Origin: Atrina japonica
Lineage: Eukaryota > Mollusca > Bivalvia > Pterioida > Pinnidae
Length of the DNA stretch: 64,000 nt
NCBI GenBank assembly: GCA_030159075.1
Contig: BROG01000341.1
Span: forward strand, 434,001-498,000
Reading direction: 5' to 3'
Numbering within the stretch: the stretch's first letter is position 1; each line of letters opens with the position of its first letter. A program made the position numbers and the translations under genes. Under the pieces are notes generated by a model, which was given only the letters and a program-made list of their open reading frames with translations, searched no databases and was not told the DNA's origin. Shown piece after piece: positions 11,320-25,916 of this stretch.

Positions 11320-14300
11320 CTCAATAAAATCCTGTATGAATGTAGCAGCTTCATAAACATGTTCTACTAAAAGATTTGGAGACAATATGTTTTTCAGTGG
11401 CTCCTGTACTACCCCAACAACTACAATATCATTCAGCAATGTATTTTGTGGCCAAAACACTGGGTCCTTAATGTAGTCTATTAGTGGCTGGTTGTTCCTG
11501 ACATCATTCAGGGCATTGGACAAACATCTATGAACAAATACTTTCAATGCTTTTTGAAGTTTCTCTAGAAGTTTCTCATGGGATTTGCCTATTGATTCCA
11601 ACAATTGCTTAGCATCTGATGGCAACTCAGTTCTGAAGCACATATCAAGTGCTTCGATCATTTTCCCTCCCATCATTTCTTCCAATAGCTGATACAAATT
11701 TACAACATGGCAAAGTTTCAGGCTATGTTCCGGCTCTGGAAGTAATTTTATGTAAGCTTCCGGTGGAATGACAGATTTCCAGTCTTCAAGGTAATCCACA
11801 AGTGACTTATCAGGTTCATTTGTTCCTGTTTTCTTTAGCAATGTCAACACCATTCCCAACTGTGTTAGTAATTCTGGGATACCAGTATGATCTGTTTCTT
11901 CTTTATTTTCAACACCTTTAACTATTTCTGGAGTAAGGTTCTCCTGTTTAAAAGATGACCGAATATCTTTCAACAGTTGTGTGCTATTCTGGAAAAGTTC
12001 ATCTAAGAAGACGATCTTTGACATTGATTTGGGGAGGGAAATATGTTTTTTCCCAAAAGCCAGCTCATAGCCCACCTCCATTTCTATTTTATCCAGATCA
12101 AATATAATTTGTTTTCCTTCACCAGGCATTGTTTTACATTGGGAATATTTCAACCAGTCATCATCCCAATCAAAATGTATGATATCTGCTTTAGTTACAT
12201 CTTCAAAAGGGACACATTCCAAACTCACAGTATCATTGCTTTGTAAAAAGTTGACACTTTTGCAATTGAATTGAAATGCTACCTGAAGAACTTTGTCCAT
12301 AAAAGAATTTTGAACCTCAAGGAGTCCAAGAACAATCTGATAAATCAAAGATTCATCATCAAAAATAAGACAGTCTGCAACTTTACTTCCAGAGCTTATA
12401 ACATCAATTGGCATTTTCAACTGCATGATCCTTTCAAGTAATGTTTGATGTGTTTTAACCAATTCATTCCAGCACTGCTTGAAGTCATCAAATCTTTGCT
12501 TGAGCAGATTTTTCCTACTTTTAACAGGTTCAAGAGTGAGAAACTTTCCTATATTCATATCTTTACAATCCATTTTCCTAATCTTGTAACTTCCAATGGT
12601 TACAACTGCCATATGCCATTTCAATATTGGAAAAATATACTGTGGAAGAACTAAACATTCTGATGTCATTACTAAATGCAGAATCGGATAACTTAGCCTC
12701 TTTGTCGATATTTCACTGCAAAGACTATCTTTACTAGGTGTTTCGCAAATTCTGAACAGACTTGGCAAAGTAAGATCTTTTTGTTCTTGATTACTTATGA
12801 GAGTTAACTCTTGGACTTGGCATTCAACACTATTCAACTTAATTCCTAGTTTTTCGTAATGTTTTTGCTTGAATTTTTTCATATCTGCAAATCTGTTGTC
12901 AACCAATTCCGTGAAATCAACAAGCATTTTTTGTTCCAAATCTTCTCTGTCATTTTCCATTTGGCACTGCTGTAGAGGTAACCCACTGGTGAAAAAACTC
13001 CTCATTTTCCATATTGTCAGATGAAAGAAACAACAAAGGTCATCATCATTCATTTGCAAATGCTGTTTAAGAATTGTCCAGTGTCTAAAGAGTTTATCTT
13101 GGAGAAAATGATCAATATCTTCACATGGAATAACTGATGATAATGTCTGCTTTGAACTAAATTCTGCACCAAGACAGCACATAAAACATCCATGAACAAT
13201 CATTTGTAAAAAGAAATAATATGTAGATTCCTTTGTTGTGTTTTCTTCACATGCTGGGTAGCCTGTCACAGCAGGTATCAATTCTTCACTATAGCTCAAT
13301 TCGTCATAGTTTGAGTCACTTGAGGCTGAACACTGAGGGCACACTCCAGATTTTGATATGTATCTAACTCCGCAGGAACAGGTCACAGGATAACAGTGTG
13401 GAAGACAAAAATGTGATTTTCCACCAAATCCTGGCAAATATCTTGTTTTTACAAACTCTGGTTTTGTAGTACAATCATAAAATATATTGCCTCTTTCGCC
13501 AAATGTTGTCAAACAACACATCAGATGAAGTAAAAATGAAGCAATCTGTGGTTCTGGCTGTTTTGACTCTGATGATACATGGAAAATTTGGTGACTAAAG
13601 TCAGATTGTCTTGTTAAAAGGTGAATAACTGAAGTATGTATATCTGGCAAACCAATTTTCACTGTTAAACCATGTATAGTTGACAGTACAGCCATTTCAC
13701 TATCCTTCATATCTTCAACAATACTTTTCAGATAAAATTTGTGTACCAACATTCCCAGCAGTGAGATCATCATAGTGGTATCTGACTTTGACTGATTTAA
13801 TAACTCCATGAACATGACATCTTTTTTGTTTTCGAATTGAATCAATGCCTCTGTGCATTTTTGGTAGTCTGGAATGTAACAAAGAAGGGGATGAAACAAC
13901 ACTGATGCCTTAGTTATGTCAGCATCCCATTCTATATCATTCAGGATGGGTAAATATGCAGCCAAATGTTTTGAAGTCTTGTTCAATTGATGTAGTCCAC
14001 AATGAAAACATATGATTCTAAAAAAATACAGCACTAGACATTGAGATCTGTGTTTCTCTACTTCTGAATCACTTGATCTGGGTGCTAACAATCCATTAAC
14101 ATTGTTCATCAGGACAGTATGATCATCCATACTGCTGAGGCTTGACTCAAGTAATTCAAAAACACAAGTCAAAAAGCGCTTGAGGTATGCAATTGCTGCT
14201 ACATGTTTCAGGGTGCATGACTGAGATTTCAACACAGCACAGGAATTAAAAGCAATTCTGATCAATTCATCCGACACAGATATTACTGAACCAACTATAT

Positions 14301-17300
14301 CACAAGTTATAGTATCCATGTATATATGTTGCTCCAATACAGTTACTAGTAAAGTTGCTAGAGTAGAATCTGGATCACCATTAGAACATCTTACTGATAT
14401 GCAATCATCCAAAGCCTGCAACAGTATATTTTCTTGGGTCATATCATCATCCATAAGCAAGTCTTTGAACAGATTTTCACTTACACTCTGCTCCATTAAT
14501 ACAGCATTTCTCAAAATAGGTTCAAAATATTCCAGCTGGGCTGAGATGTATGTGTCATGTGCAATTTTCTGTAGAACCAATGTATAAATATGATCAGCAT
14601 CTGGGTCTGTGGCAAAACATCTGTTAATGTAGACACATATCATTCTCTGTAATGTTTTCACAGGAATTATTTGTTCTTTCAAATCCTCTATGAATATGAA
14701 AAATGTTTGGAACACATCCTGTGCTTGAATACATCCATTGTTTTCTAGTATGCAATTTCCAATTTCAATGAACTTTGTCATTTCTAGATTAAATGGAATG
14801 TAAAGAATTGATGCTAAATCATTACAAAACTTCAGGGCATGAATGATTTCAAGGTTCAATGAAACATTGCCTACCAATGGAAGAATTTTACTTGAAAGTT
14901 GCTGCCATTTTCCAATGGATCCCAAAGTATCCATAACAACTTTTGTAGGAATAAGTTGCTTGCAAAGATATTTTACCAACTGTGTTCTCAATTGTTCCTG
15001 GGATGACAAAACAGGACCTGTTTGACATGATAAAACAGGACCAGTTTGACTGTCTTCATATACTTTTTGACCATATTCTAGATCAGAGGTGTCTTTATCC
15101 TCTTCATCATCAATTTCTTCATCGCTGTGAAGTATATTGTCTAACATATGATCCACTGTTGTATTGGTAATGTATTTGAGTACAGCAAAAGCTTGAACAA
15201 TGGACTTGAAAACAGGTGTGTATGTCCAGTAGGCAGCATGAAGTTTTGTAATTAGTTCAGGGAAGCTTGGAGTCTCAAAGTCAATAAATAATGTCAATGC
15301 ATGACGAATAAGTCTACATTTCTCATTTTGTTCTAGTTTTTCACTCAGTGATACTGCTGCAAAGTTGCAAAAATCCTCAATGTAATCTTCCTCCTGTCCC
15401 TTATACTGAGTACTGTTAATATCAGGAATTCCTTGTAGGATGACATCTTGGTATCTTGTGACTAGGTCTAAAAATATTTCCTTTGGGAGCTCTTCATCTT
15501 CCAAGTCACAAGCTATTTTGATTTTTTTGACAGTATCCGCAAAATCATCATGAAACCCATCTACTAGTTGCATTACAATGTAACTGAATGGCATTTTTAG
15601 ACTCAATGCTGGTGTTCCACAGTTATAGCATTCTGGTCCAGAAGGCTCTGGAATTTCTTTCAAATTAAAAAATGCCTGTGATTCTATTAGACTCTCCCAT
15701 GCAGCAAAACGTTCAGAAGAAACTGCATCTTCCACAAACATAGCAGATAATGCACTTGCAGACTCTAATCCAAATAGAATCATAGATAATGGGTTTCTTA
15801 TTGCATCAAGCAGGTACTTTTCTAATGCTATTATATAGCTTGACGAGTTGTACAATGCATTTTTGTTGCATGCAATTTCTAGGTGCCATGTACGGGACTG
15901 TTTAAGAGAAGAAGATTGCTCAATCCAAGATAATACTAAGTTCTCCAGACAAAGCAAAACATTATCAGACTTCTGTATATCTTTCATCAAAGCCATCATT
16001 TTCTCAATTGACTGACCTGATCCAGAGTATTTTATTCTTGAAAAAGCCCAAAACAAGTGTTCTTTCACATACACAGCCAATGGTCGCCTCTCATTTAGAA
16101 TTTGAAATGCAGAGCGATTTATGATGTTTGGCAAGTTATTCGGTGGTTTTTCAATTGTGTCAAGCATAACTAACTTCCATCCTGACAAAAAATTTATTCG
16201 TGTTATTGGATTTTGTCCTGTTTCTTCTCGATCAATATGCACAATGAGAGATATGCATTTTTTGGCTACCAATGGATTTTCTTTAAGGCAATGATTCCTG
16301 CAATTTTCAATTATTGTTTTAGCAAGCAGAATGTGAGAAGAATCCTTTGTATCATTGCACTGAACAACAAGTAATTCTCTTTCAGAGTCAAAAAACTCTT
16401 TAACTTTGGAACTAAACTGCTTTTCTGATTTAAATGCTCCCAATTTTTCTGTCTGCAATGTTTTTTTCCCACAGCAAGCATTCATATTAACATGTATATT
16501 ACTGTGAGTGAAAAGAATGAATAATAGCTGGGATTCATTCATCTTTACGTCTTTTTCTCCATTTGAAATTCCAGCTTCTGTCTCTGAATCACCTTTTTCA
16601 CAGTCTGCAGTCTTTTCAATTTCACCAAGAAATCCCTGTATGCCATCATGTAGGGGAAGTTGCATATAAAAGCTATAAAGATATTTTATATCTTCTATGT
16701 TTTGCTGCCACAGACTTGTTTTCTGAGCTCTTACTACAGCCTCAGGTTTGACAACCCACATCAACTCCTTTTTGCATTCTGTAACCAACATTTCTGGTTC
16801 ATCCAATTCTTTTCTCTTTTTCAGAATAAGAGAGTATAGCATATCATCTCCAAATATTGGAAATGCATCCTGTGGAAAAGTTTGAAGGTTTGGCAAATTG
16901 CAAAATTCATCAATGAAGAGTGTAAGTTTTTTAGTAACTTGTAATGATGCTTCATCCATCATATCAGAGAATCTGAAATGTTGTTTTTCAAATCTATTGA
17001 GAAAAGGGGGATCAGAATAATCCAGTTTTGATTCTTCAACAAGAACTATGCACTTAAAGTCATCATGGACATGGCACATTGGGTTACTGTATGGACCAAG
17101 AGCAATTCTACAATTCTTCTTATTTCCAACTATAGTATAGTTTTGATTAAGCATATCATACAGACTTCCATAGATGTTTTCTAAATCTTTTAATATTAAA
17201 ACCAAGCCCTGTTCCATACACAGAATTATTCTGCTGAGTATGCGGTAGTTATAGTCATCTGTCAAGTCTTCCTCAAAATGGCTCCCAAAAATCACTACAT

Positions 17301-20300
17301 GTTCTCGTCCCATATCTTTTAACATATCTTCTAATACACTTATGACAGCATCTCCACTTGTGATAAGCATAAGATGTCGCCCACTTCTGTCTTCCATATT
17401 TTCTTTTATCAACGCAAATACAGGTATATTCTCATGGAATTGGGAACCTAAATGATTGCTGAAAATCTGTTTAATTGATTCAGTTTCAGTAGGCAGACCT
17501 CCAAGATTACGAAGTATTCCATTGTAAACTATGTAATCTTTTTTCTCTTCATTGCAATCCTGACGAAGCAAACCTTTGCAAATATGCTTTGTGAGTGCAT
17601 AAAAATCTCTTAATCCATGAAAGTTTTTGAATTTCTGCTCAATGCTGTATTCATGGTAAGCTTCTGAAACATTTTTCAAAAGATCACTTGTCTGAGGAAG
17701 TGATCTATTTTTAGAAGCTGTTTTGATAAATAGCAAGTTATCATTATCCTCTGATGGTGGTGCCATTATAGAGTGGCTGATAGATTTGGCAGTTTCGTAT
17801 AAATCATCTTTGTCCATATCTGGTCTTGACAAATGAATAGCTCTATTCATTTTAGCAGCATCAAGAGCCCAGTTTGAGATTCCAACAACAGCAACATCTG
17901 GACAAGCTTTATTTGGTGGCTCTAGAAGGCTATGGAGAACTTTCAATGGATTGAATCTGGAAATTTCAGCAAGTCCTATTTCATCTAAAATTACAACTGA
18001 CAAGACATCAGCTGCACTGTTATGTTCTTGATATTTCATAGCTTTATCAAAAACTTTAATGATACCATCAGATGTTGAGGACTCCGAACCTTGGAATGAG
18101 ACACAGTATAATTGTGGTAATGTTTTCAGAAAAGCGTCCTTAGAATCCTTACCACGTAAATTGCTTCTAATGAGTTGCATTGATAAAGACTTGCTGCAAC
18201 CTGGTTTCCCAACTACAAACACAGGAATTCGATTTAATATACAAACTAATGTCACAAACACATTTTCGCGCAATGCTGTGTTTTTCGCGGTGCCCACTGG
18301 TATTTCCATTCTATCAAGGATATCATTTTCCTCTTTTATGATAATTGATGCAACATCTTCCTGGGATTTCATGAAGTTTTCATCAACAATATTTGCTATT
18401 TCCTGCCTGTATTTTCTCCTAACATCATTTTCAGTAAAACGACTGTGGTAGCAAATTGCAAGTGAAAGAACTATAGCTCTGATGACTTCCTGATGGCCAC
18501 TATAGGTTTTGCTGGACAGCATCTGGTAAGAATTCTTTTGATGGAGTATTTTTGAAAACCAAACTACCAATTTCTTGCATCTTTCAACATCTCGCAAGCT
18601 AACACTACAATCATTACCTTCAACATTCCTCACAAATTCCTGTGACATTGTTAACAGTTTAGCAAGTAAATCTGTACATTTTTGATTTTCCAATACTTTG
18701 TGTACCATTCTTTCAATGTATGCTCTTTCGTCTTTGGCATTCAAACTGCCATAGTCCCAGACGTAATCCACCATTGTTTCAGGCAATGGGTATACTCTGT
18801 AAACCAATCTAGACAGCTCATCAGATTTAATTTTGCCTTGCAAACCACTTGTGAAAATAGATTCTTGGTTCCTTAGTCTGTATGGATTACATGCTGCTAT
18901 TACAGTTAGATTCGGAGCAAGTCTTACATCAAAACATTTGTGGTGGCAGACAATATCTGATATAATCCCAAGATGGTTACATGTGTTAATTTCATCCAGA
19001 AACAGCCAGATTGGGTCTTTGAAAGATTTTTTAGCAATATCATTACATTCCTTTACCTTTGAGATGATAGAATCTTCAGTTACCCCAGCATGAATGCTAA
19101 GAACTTCAAATCGCACATCACATATATTAGCAAGGTATTTCACCAAAGATGTTTTACCACAACCAGTTTCTCCCATAATAATAACTGGAACATGACCTTT
19201 CATTCTCAAACTTATTAGAACCATTTTCAAAAGATTGTCAGCAGTAAGAGCGTAATTCTCTGACATTTTCTCTAACATATCTTTTGGAATACGTTCCAAG
19301 TTTTGACGGGCAAGTTTTTGTAATATCATCTGAAGTTCTACTTGCTCTTTTAAATGAAAGTCTTGTAATTCCCTTCCAAGTTGACTCTTAAATAGTTCTT
19401 TGATGTGTTTTGGTACATTTGATTTATTTCTGAACAGTGCAGAAACAGTTTGCAGGTCTTGATGGAATAAAATCATAAGATGATTACTGTCCTCCCATCT
19501 AATCATTCCTTCAACACGTTTGGCCAATATTTCTGAACTTGAATTAGATTTTGGAACTGCCATAGATATCTCATCTTGGTTAACATCAGTTAAAAGTGTT
19601 GACGACTGCATCAATCGACAGGAATTAATTGATCTGGATGAAAAGTCTTCAGACATGCTGATTAATGCTTTCACAAGCTCACTTTTGGCAGACTTCTGTT
19701 GTAAATTTGATGTCCTGAAAAACATACTTGTTGAGAGTTTTTTCAGTTGATCTGCAAGGACGTTGACAAATATGTTCACAATTGCAAAAGACATATCTCC
19801 CGAGGTTGCAAAATGTTTACGAAGAAGAGCCTTACACCTGTCTCCTGTAAGTGCCTGTAATTTTTTACAACCAGAGAAGTATAAGTCATTTTCATCAATT
19901 TTCCCTTGATCTAAGGCTTGTAGATAATGACAAACTACTTGCACTGGGCTGCTGATTTCCTGGCTTACTTTCAAATTGTCATAATTTTCCCACTGTAAAT
20001 TCTTTCTCTGAAAACTGGTTGCTGTTGAGAGTGAATTGCTAAGTGTGTAATTAATTGAGTTTGCAATTTCAATGCAAATATTTTCTGTGTTAAGGACAAA
20101 AGAACTTGTTCCTGATGAAACATATTGTAAAACTATCAATTCAAACAGGAATATGTCTAGAGCAAATGGGTCCTCAACAGATCCTATGTCAAAATGAAGG
20201 CAGTGGTACCTTTTAACTCCAAGACTAACTAATTGCTCCACTATTTTCTTCTTTGATACTGATCCACTGATATGGATAGTTACAGGACTTGTGTCTCGGC

Positions 20301-22984
20301 TTGTTGCTATTTTTCGGATGATCTCAGTTTTTCCCAGGCCAGGTACACCAGAAGTTACCGTTGTGACATAAGGCCATTGTTTTTCAAAACACTCCTTCAC
20401 CTGCACATCTGTAAGAGGCCTAGCATGAACTACATGATCTGAGAATTTGTCAAAAAAACTATGATGAATGTTCCCTCGGCAAATGATAGCTAGTAAATAG
20501 TGTGATAAATGTGGCAGTTTCTGTAGTTCCTCGACAAAGTGAAATTGGAGCTCTGATGATAGCAACTCTACATTTGCTATGCAATAAAGTTCTTGGTCTG
20601 TGCATCTGCAGCATCTCTGAAGTAGCAATTCAAATTCATCTGGTGATGTTTCTTTACTACAGAAAAGTATCTGATGTGGTTGAGGAATTCTACCAGTTGT
20701 ATTCAAATAAAGAGCTAAAATAGTTCGAACAACAAGAGTACTGTTTTCTTCAAGAGCAGCAATGCAAAGTCTGCCTGGCTGTACAATGTCTGTCATTCTG
20801 TCACTGGTTTTATTTATCTCAAATATCCTCTGAACTGGTTTAAGTGTAGCAAACATAGCATCTAAGATGTTTCCCATGTTTTCTAACTTTTCCATTGTAT
20901 CATCTGATTCTAAATCACTAAAACTATTTTCTGGTAACTCATCTAATTTACAGACATTTGGATGTATGTACTTCAAAATTGAAAGTGCCTCTTGCTGTTT
21001 TTTCCCAGTGTTGAAGAACTCGTATAAAAGCTGCAGTTGGCCAGAATAAATGAAGTTCATTCCAATGTATTTCTTTCTGACTTCCATAAGATTTTTACAC
21101 CAGGTATCATACTGTTCCTGGAGTTTGTGATGCAACTCCAATAAGTTTTTCTTACTCCCCTGTACTTTCATTTCATACTCAGTGTAAGAAAAATGTCCAC
21201 TTTTTTTCAAGTTCACACAAATGCAGGAAATATCTAATGCTACATCAATTAGGTCCACAAACAGATGGAGCTGGTCTTTTGTTGTTGCTTTGGTCCTTTG
21301 TTTTTCCTCTGTGTTCACCATTAGCAAGGCTCTACTCCTCAAATCATTTAAAAATGCTTCTTTGTGGTGTTGTTGTTTCTTGTCCTGTTTATATTGCACA
21401 CTGACTTCACATGTTATGCCAATTAATTTAAAAGAAAATTTCCCATGTTTAACAATCGCATCAATGATTTCTCTTGTTCTTTCACCTCTATTTGCTACAT
21501 TCTTATATAAAGCTTTCAAACTGTGAAGATTGCTCATACATTCATGAATCTTATGAGGTACAGAATTACTGTCAGAAGTCTCACTTGTTCTTTTCAAGGC
21601 ACTGAAAAATTCCATCACATTGTTTCCATACTGTACCTTTAATAAGGGTTGGAAAAATCGCTTTACATCAATCAAAGCTGAAACAGTTGATTCTCTTACA
21701 TACTGTTCAGAATGTTCCTCTACAGCATCTATCAGATTTCTAATATCCTCTTGCAAGACCTCCTTCAAAAAGTCAATCAGTGTTGATGACCTGTTAACCT
21801 CAGACAGAATGTCCTTCATTAAAGGAGTAAGCATCTCAGAAATTTTAACTACCGACTGAAGATTTCTACCAATTTTCAATAGTGTCAGATCTGCAATTTC
21901 ATGTTTTATCAATTTCTGATATGCACAAACAGCTTCCATAAATGTTCCATCTGAAGAATAATCAATCTTGAAGGCTTCCAGAGTTTCTTTCATTGTTGTT
22001 ACTTTTTCAGAATGAACTTCAAAATCATAATACATTTTCAGTGCATCATGAACATCTGGTGCACAACTTAGCCTGCAATGTTGGGCTGCAAGTTCTATTT
22101 CATTTTCTAAACTTGCACCTTGAAAGAGTTGATGTATTTCACATATATCTTTATCAGTTCCATTTAGGAGAGGTTCCCAAAAGGCCTTGTAATCCCGTAA
22201 AGCATCATTACCAAGATAATTCACTAGTCCAAAGACTATATCATACATCCTATTGTTCGACTCATCTGTGGGTTCAAATACACAATCTTCTTTGAAGAGG
22301 AGTGATAATCCTAAAGATTCTTCTGAGAAGCTACTATCCTCCTCAATGTCATATTGGAATTTGTTACGGTTCTTGAAAAACATATTCCAGAAAACCTTAG
22401 ATTGTATTGTATTTTCAAGAAATTGACAAGCTTTAATTGTAGCTGTTGGAATTGATATATCATTTACAGACCTCCTTATTTCTGTAATAGTTAAATGACC
22501 AGCCTTAATCTCTTGATCTTTTTCAGATAACACCTGAAGAGCACAATCTACAGCATCAAATATTTCATCTGTATTTGAAATGTTCTTCTTGATATTGTGT
22601 ATCACCTCTATTATTGTTTTCAGGGTGTTCCAGATTTCTTCCAGACATGTATTCAGCTTATTCCATGATGCCTTCAGTTGTTTCATGTCCATTCCCAACA
22701 TATCAAAAAGATATATACATGCCTCAAATCTGGGCTGAAATTTCTTGAAGAAACAAATCCTTATTGTTTGACTAGTGATGTCCTTGCCAACCTGGTCAAT
22801 GACTCTTTTAACATCTTGATAGACTTTGTGTTCATGTAAAATATACACTTTACTACCTTTTGCTTCAGATATTTCTTTCCACAGTTCTTTGTAGTCTAAA
22901 ATCAAACAGAAGGCATCTTCCATGGGCATATCCACTTTCAGACCAGTGCATTCCATAACAGTTGCCCAGGTCCCACATGTTATT
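11320..22984 (-). CDS. RNF213-like: RNF213-like giant exon (AAA+ modules and RZ finger)
   Basis: An uninterrupted frame of 3,888 codons homologous to RNF213, a giant dynein-like AAA+ ATPase and ubiquitin ligase of the cytosol and lipid-droplet surface, known for antimicrobial roles. Numbering from Met at 22,956: P-loops GVPGLGKT (about 872), GETGCGKT (about 1,262) and GKPGCSKS (about 1,585); Walker B WLFLDEIN (about 1,319) and VVILDEIG (about 1,657). Hallmark strings GISNWALDAAKMNR and FHGLRDFYALTKH follow. An RZ-type zinc finger (C/H cluster ending GVCPQC) lies at about 3,180-3,210. The exon is bounded by acceptor 'catatctttcag' before 22,984 and donor GAG|GTGAGT at 11,320/11,319, so neither Met 22,956 nor the stop at 11,299 is the true end. 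I find no RING finger where mammalian RNF213 has one. A short duplicated TGPVLS occurs at about residue 2,640. Confidence 0.9.
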
Positions 22985-24019
22985 CTGAAAGATATGTTTA
23001 GAATTTGTTAATTCAAAACTGGAAACTGTAAAGCTGGTATTAATTATGATTATCAAACATTATACCAAAGCTAGTAGTAAAACAAGATGCTCATGGGTCT
23101 AAATGGCCAACTGAGAAATGTTGTCATGTGTAGTTCTTCATATCTTTAATAAACTGGTTTAAAATTTTACATTTATATGTGCTTCTTTATATAATTATCA
23201 TAAACCATTATGTTTCTAGAAAGGATAGAAGCACCCCATCTGTGCCTTGTTACCTCTGTAGACCGGTTTAACTGTATTCTGTGTGGTGACAGTCACCAAC
23301 ATAAATTTTCCAAAAGACTATGATTTCATAAAGATGAAACATTACAGTTTATGGACAATGCACAAAGACACTGATGGATTAAATATGTTACTTCAACAAT
23401 GTGGTATAATATCTATATTTTCTGAATCAGTGCATACAAATTATTAACCATGTTTAATGTGTAAACATTTTCAGTATTTCATTACCTTTGACAAAATAAC
23501 CTTGAAACCTACCTGACCCTTGATGACATAATCGATAACTATATCTTATCACATGCACTTCCCATTTGGTGCATGATGTTTAGCTAGAATCTATTACAGT
23601 ATAATACTATGATGTTTGTGCTCAATGCTCTAACTTATACTTTAAACAATGAGTTAATTCCATAAATATTACCACATCACAAGACAGTAGCAGAATGTAT
23701 GTATGTGTTTATATTTTGTACCTAAGATTTTATTTACTTTCTCAACATACAGACACAAGTCAATAAGAAATTTACATATTGAATCCAAATTCACCAAAAA
23801 ATACATTAAAGTTAAGTTTGATAACTATGAAAAACTGTTTTGAGACACTGTCAAAAACTTAAAAAGATGACGAACACATAGTGTGAATGTGTGTATGTGG
23901 GGGCTAGTCATAGAAGATGACCTATTAAATTACATTAATGTGGACATGCATAAAGATGAGGGTTTGATCAGTGTGTGAGTTAGGGATGTTCAGCGATTGA
24001 TCATAATTATGCAGGACAA

Positions 24020-24236
24020 AACGTTAAGAAGTCTGTTACATCTATTTGTAATAAAGTGTGATATGTCTGGTACATGTATATGTAATAAAGTGTGATGAAG
24101 TCTGGTACATGTTTCTGTAATAAAGTGTGATGATGTCTAGTGCATGTATTTGTAATAAAGTGTGAAGTCTGGTACATGTTTCTGTAATAAAGTGTGATGG
24201 AAGTCTGGTACATGCATTTGTAATAAAGTGTGATGA
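24020..24236. repeat. 32-36-bp tandem repeat, six copies
   Basis: Six direct copies anchored on 'tgtaataaagtgtg' at 24,047, 24,081, 24,116, 24,151, 24,183 and 24,219. The rest of each unit reads about 'atgaagtctggtacatg'. Two overlapping open frames on the minus strand are products of the periodicity. Confidence 0.9.
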
Positions 24237-25916
24237 AACATTAAAAACATTTGTAGCAGACAAAGAGTAATTCATTGCTGTTTAGTTTCATCATAATTCA
24301 TCAACTACTTCTGGAGAAGTTGAATGTATTGAAAAACTTGCATTTGTGCACCCATTTCCTTTTCTAAAGTTTAAAAATAAACAATAGTACCGTAAATGGT
24401 ACATAACATGACTGCCATAAACAAATTATCAAAGGTTTTCTCTATGAAGGAATGCTAGTATGTGTTAATTTTTTACCAGTGCTAGTTTATTACAATGACC
24501 TTGATTTTTAAGGTATGTTTTTGAAAACAAATGTTTGCATAAAAATAACATTTCTTTTTGTGGTGTGACAGATATGCTCTTAACAAAAATATTTTACAGA
24601 CTGCCATGGTGATCTTGACCTTTGAGGTATGACCTTGAGACAATGTCATAACAGTGATTTTTTGGGGTGGGAATATACATACATCTTCTTTGGAAAATTT
24701 GAATAATGGATTAATTGTACTAAAACATGAATTTGTAGTTAATATAATCAATATATTCTAAATGAAAACAAAATATATGGTTAAGTCTTATAAGTCCAGA
24801 TCTCAAACACACTTTCTCCATATCAAAAAATAACCTTTTCTAATTTTCATATACTTTTAAATATTACTTTTCAGTCGTTAAGTTAAATTCTCGCTTGTAA
24901 ACGTCTTGTTAACCATTTAACAAAAATCTAATTTTCGATCCTGAAAACATGTATGGGGTAGCCTAAATTTTGAAGAAATTTGATTAAATATTATTTTCAA
25001 TAACAATCCTGTGTTAAGTTTTTAAAGTAAATATAAAAACAGAGACATATCTCTGATACAATACATAAAATAAAGGCCGATTTTGATAATGACTGAGTGT
25101 GTTATGGGCCAATTGTGTGACACCAAGGGTACCCGAGATTTCCCTGAACAGTGATCCTGCATGCTCAAAGTATTTGTTGACAATGAGGGGATGTTAGGAA
25201 CACATGGTCTGAAGCATAAATTGACTGATGTGGCATGAAAATGAGCGTCAAGCGTAATATTAATAAACGTAATTGGATTCAAGTAAAACCATTGGATTGC
25301 ATTACAGACATTTTGAAATTAAAAAAAAAATACTGGTCAAGTGGTCCAGTGAATAAAAGTATTTCAATGGTCAAGGAAAAATTTAAACTGGTCTGTATAT
25401 ATACAAAATTGAAAAAAAATGGAAAATTACTGGTCATTTGGACCAGTCATCAGATAGATTTCACCGGACTTTTGTAAAATTCACTGGTTTTTCTGGTAAG
25501 ACCGGTGAATTAAAAAAACTCTGGCTTTATGTGGAAAATTAATTTGAATATTCAATAAAACGAATACTATATAGCCAGGACATTTCCTGTCATGTTGTTA
25601 TCTACAGCTTATCTGTTTTTACAAGGTAAAGTTGTAGAATCAATATATATGTCTAGTTTATATCAACTCGAACAAAATAAGAACAATTATCATACCCAAA
25701 CTATATTTGTGTGGAGTGTTTAAATATTCTTTCAATACTGAGAAATTTGACAAATGATCATGTAGATGCACATGTCTTGCCATGTGCTTCCTTGACAATC
25801 AGTAATCTTTATAAAGCTTTTCTGAAAGTTAGTTAGCAATGGCTAGAATGATGGCCAATTCATTGGAATGGATATAATGGGCTTCTTTTGACAAGGTTAT
25901 TGTAATTATACATATT

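Noticed and set aside
12043..22295. About twenty plus-strand open frames of 60-130 codons opposite the giant exon
   Set aside because: They are antisense shadows of the RNF213-like coding frame, with no domains and no own signals.
22865..23056. Separate small gene upstream of the giant exon
   Set aside because: It is out of frame and spans the acceptor site of the giant exon.
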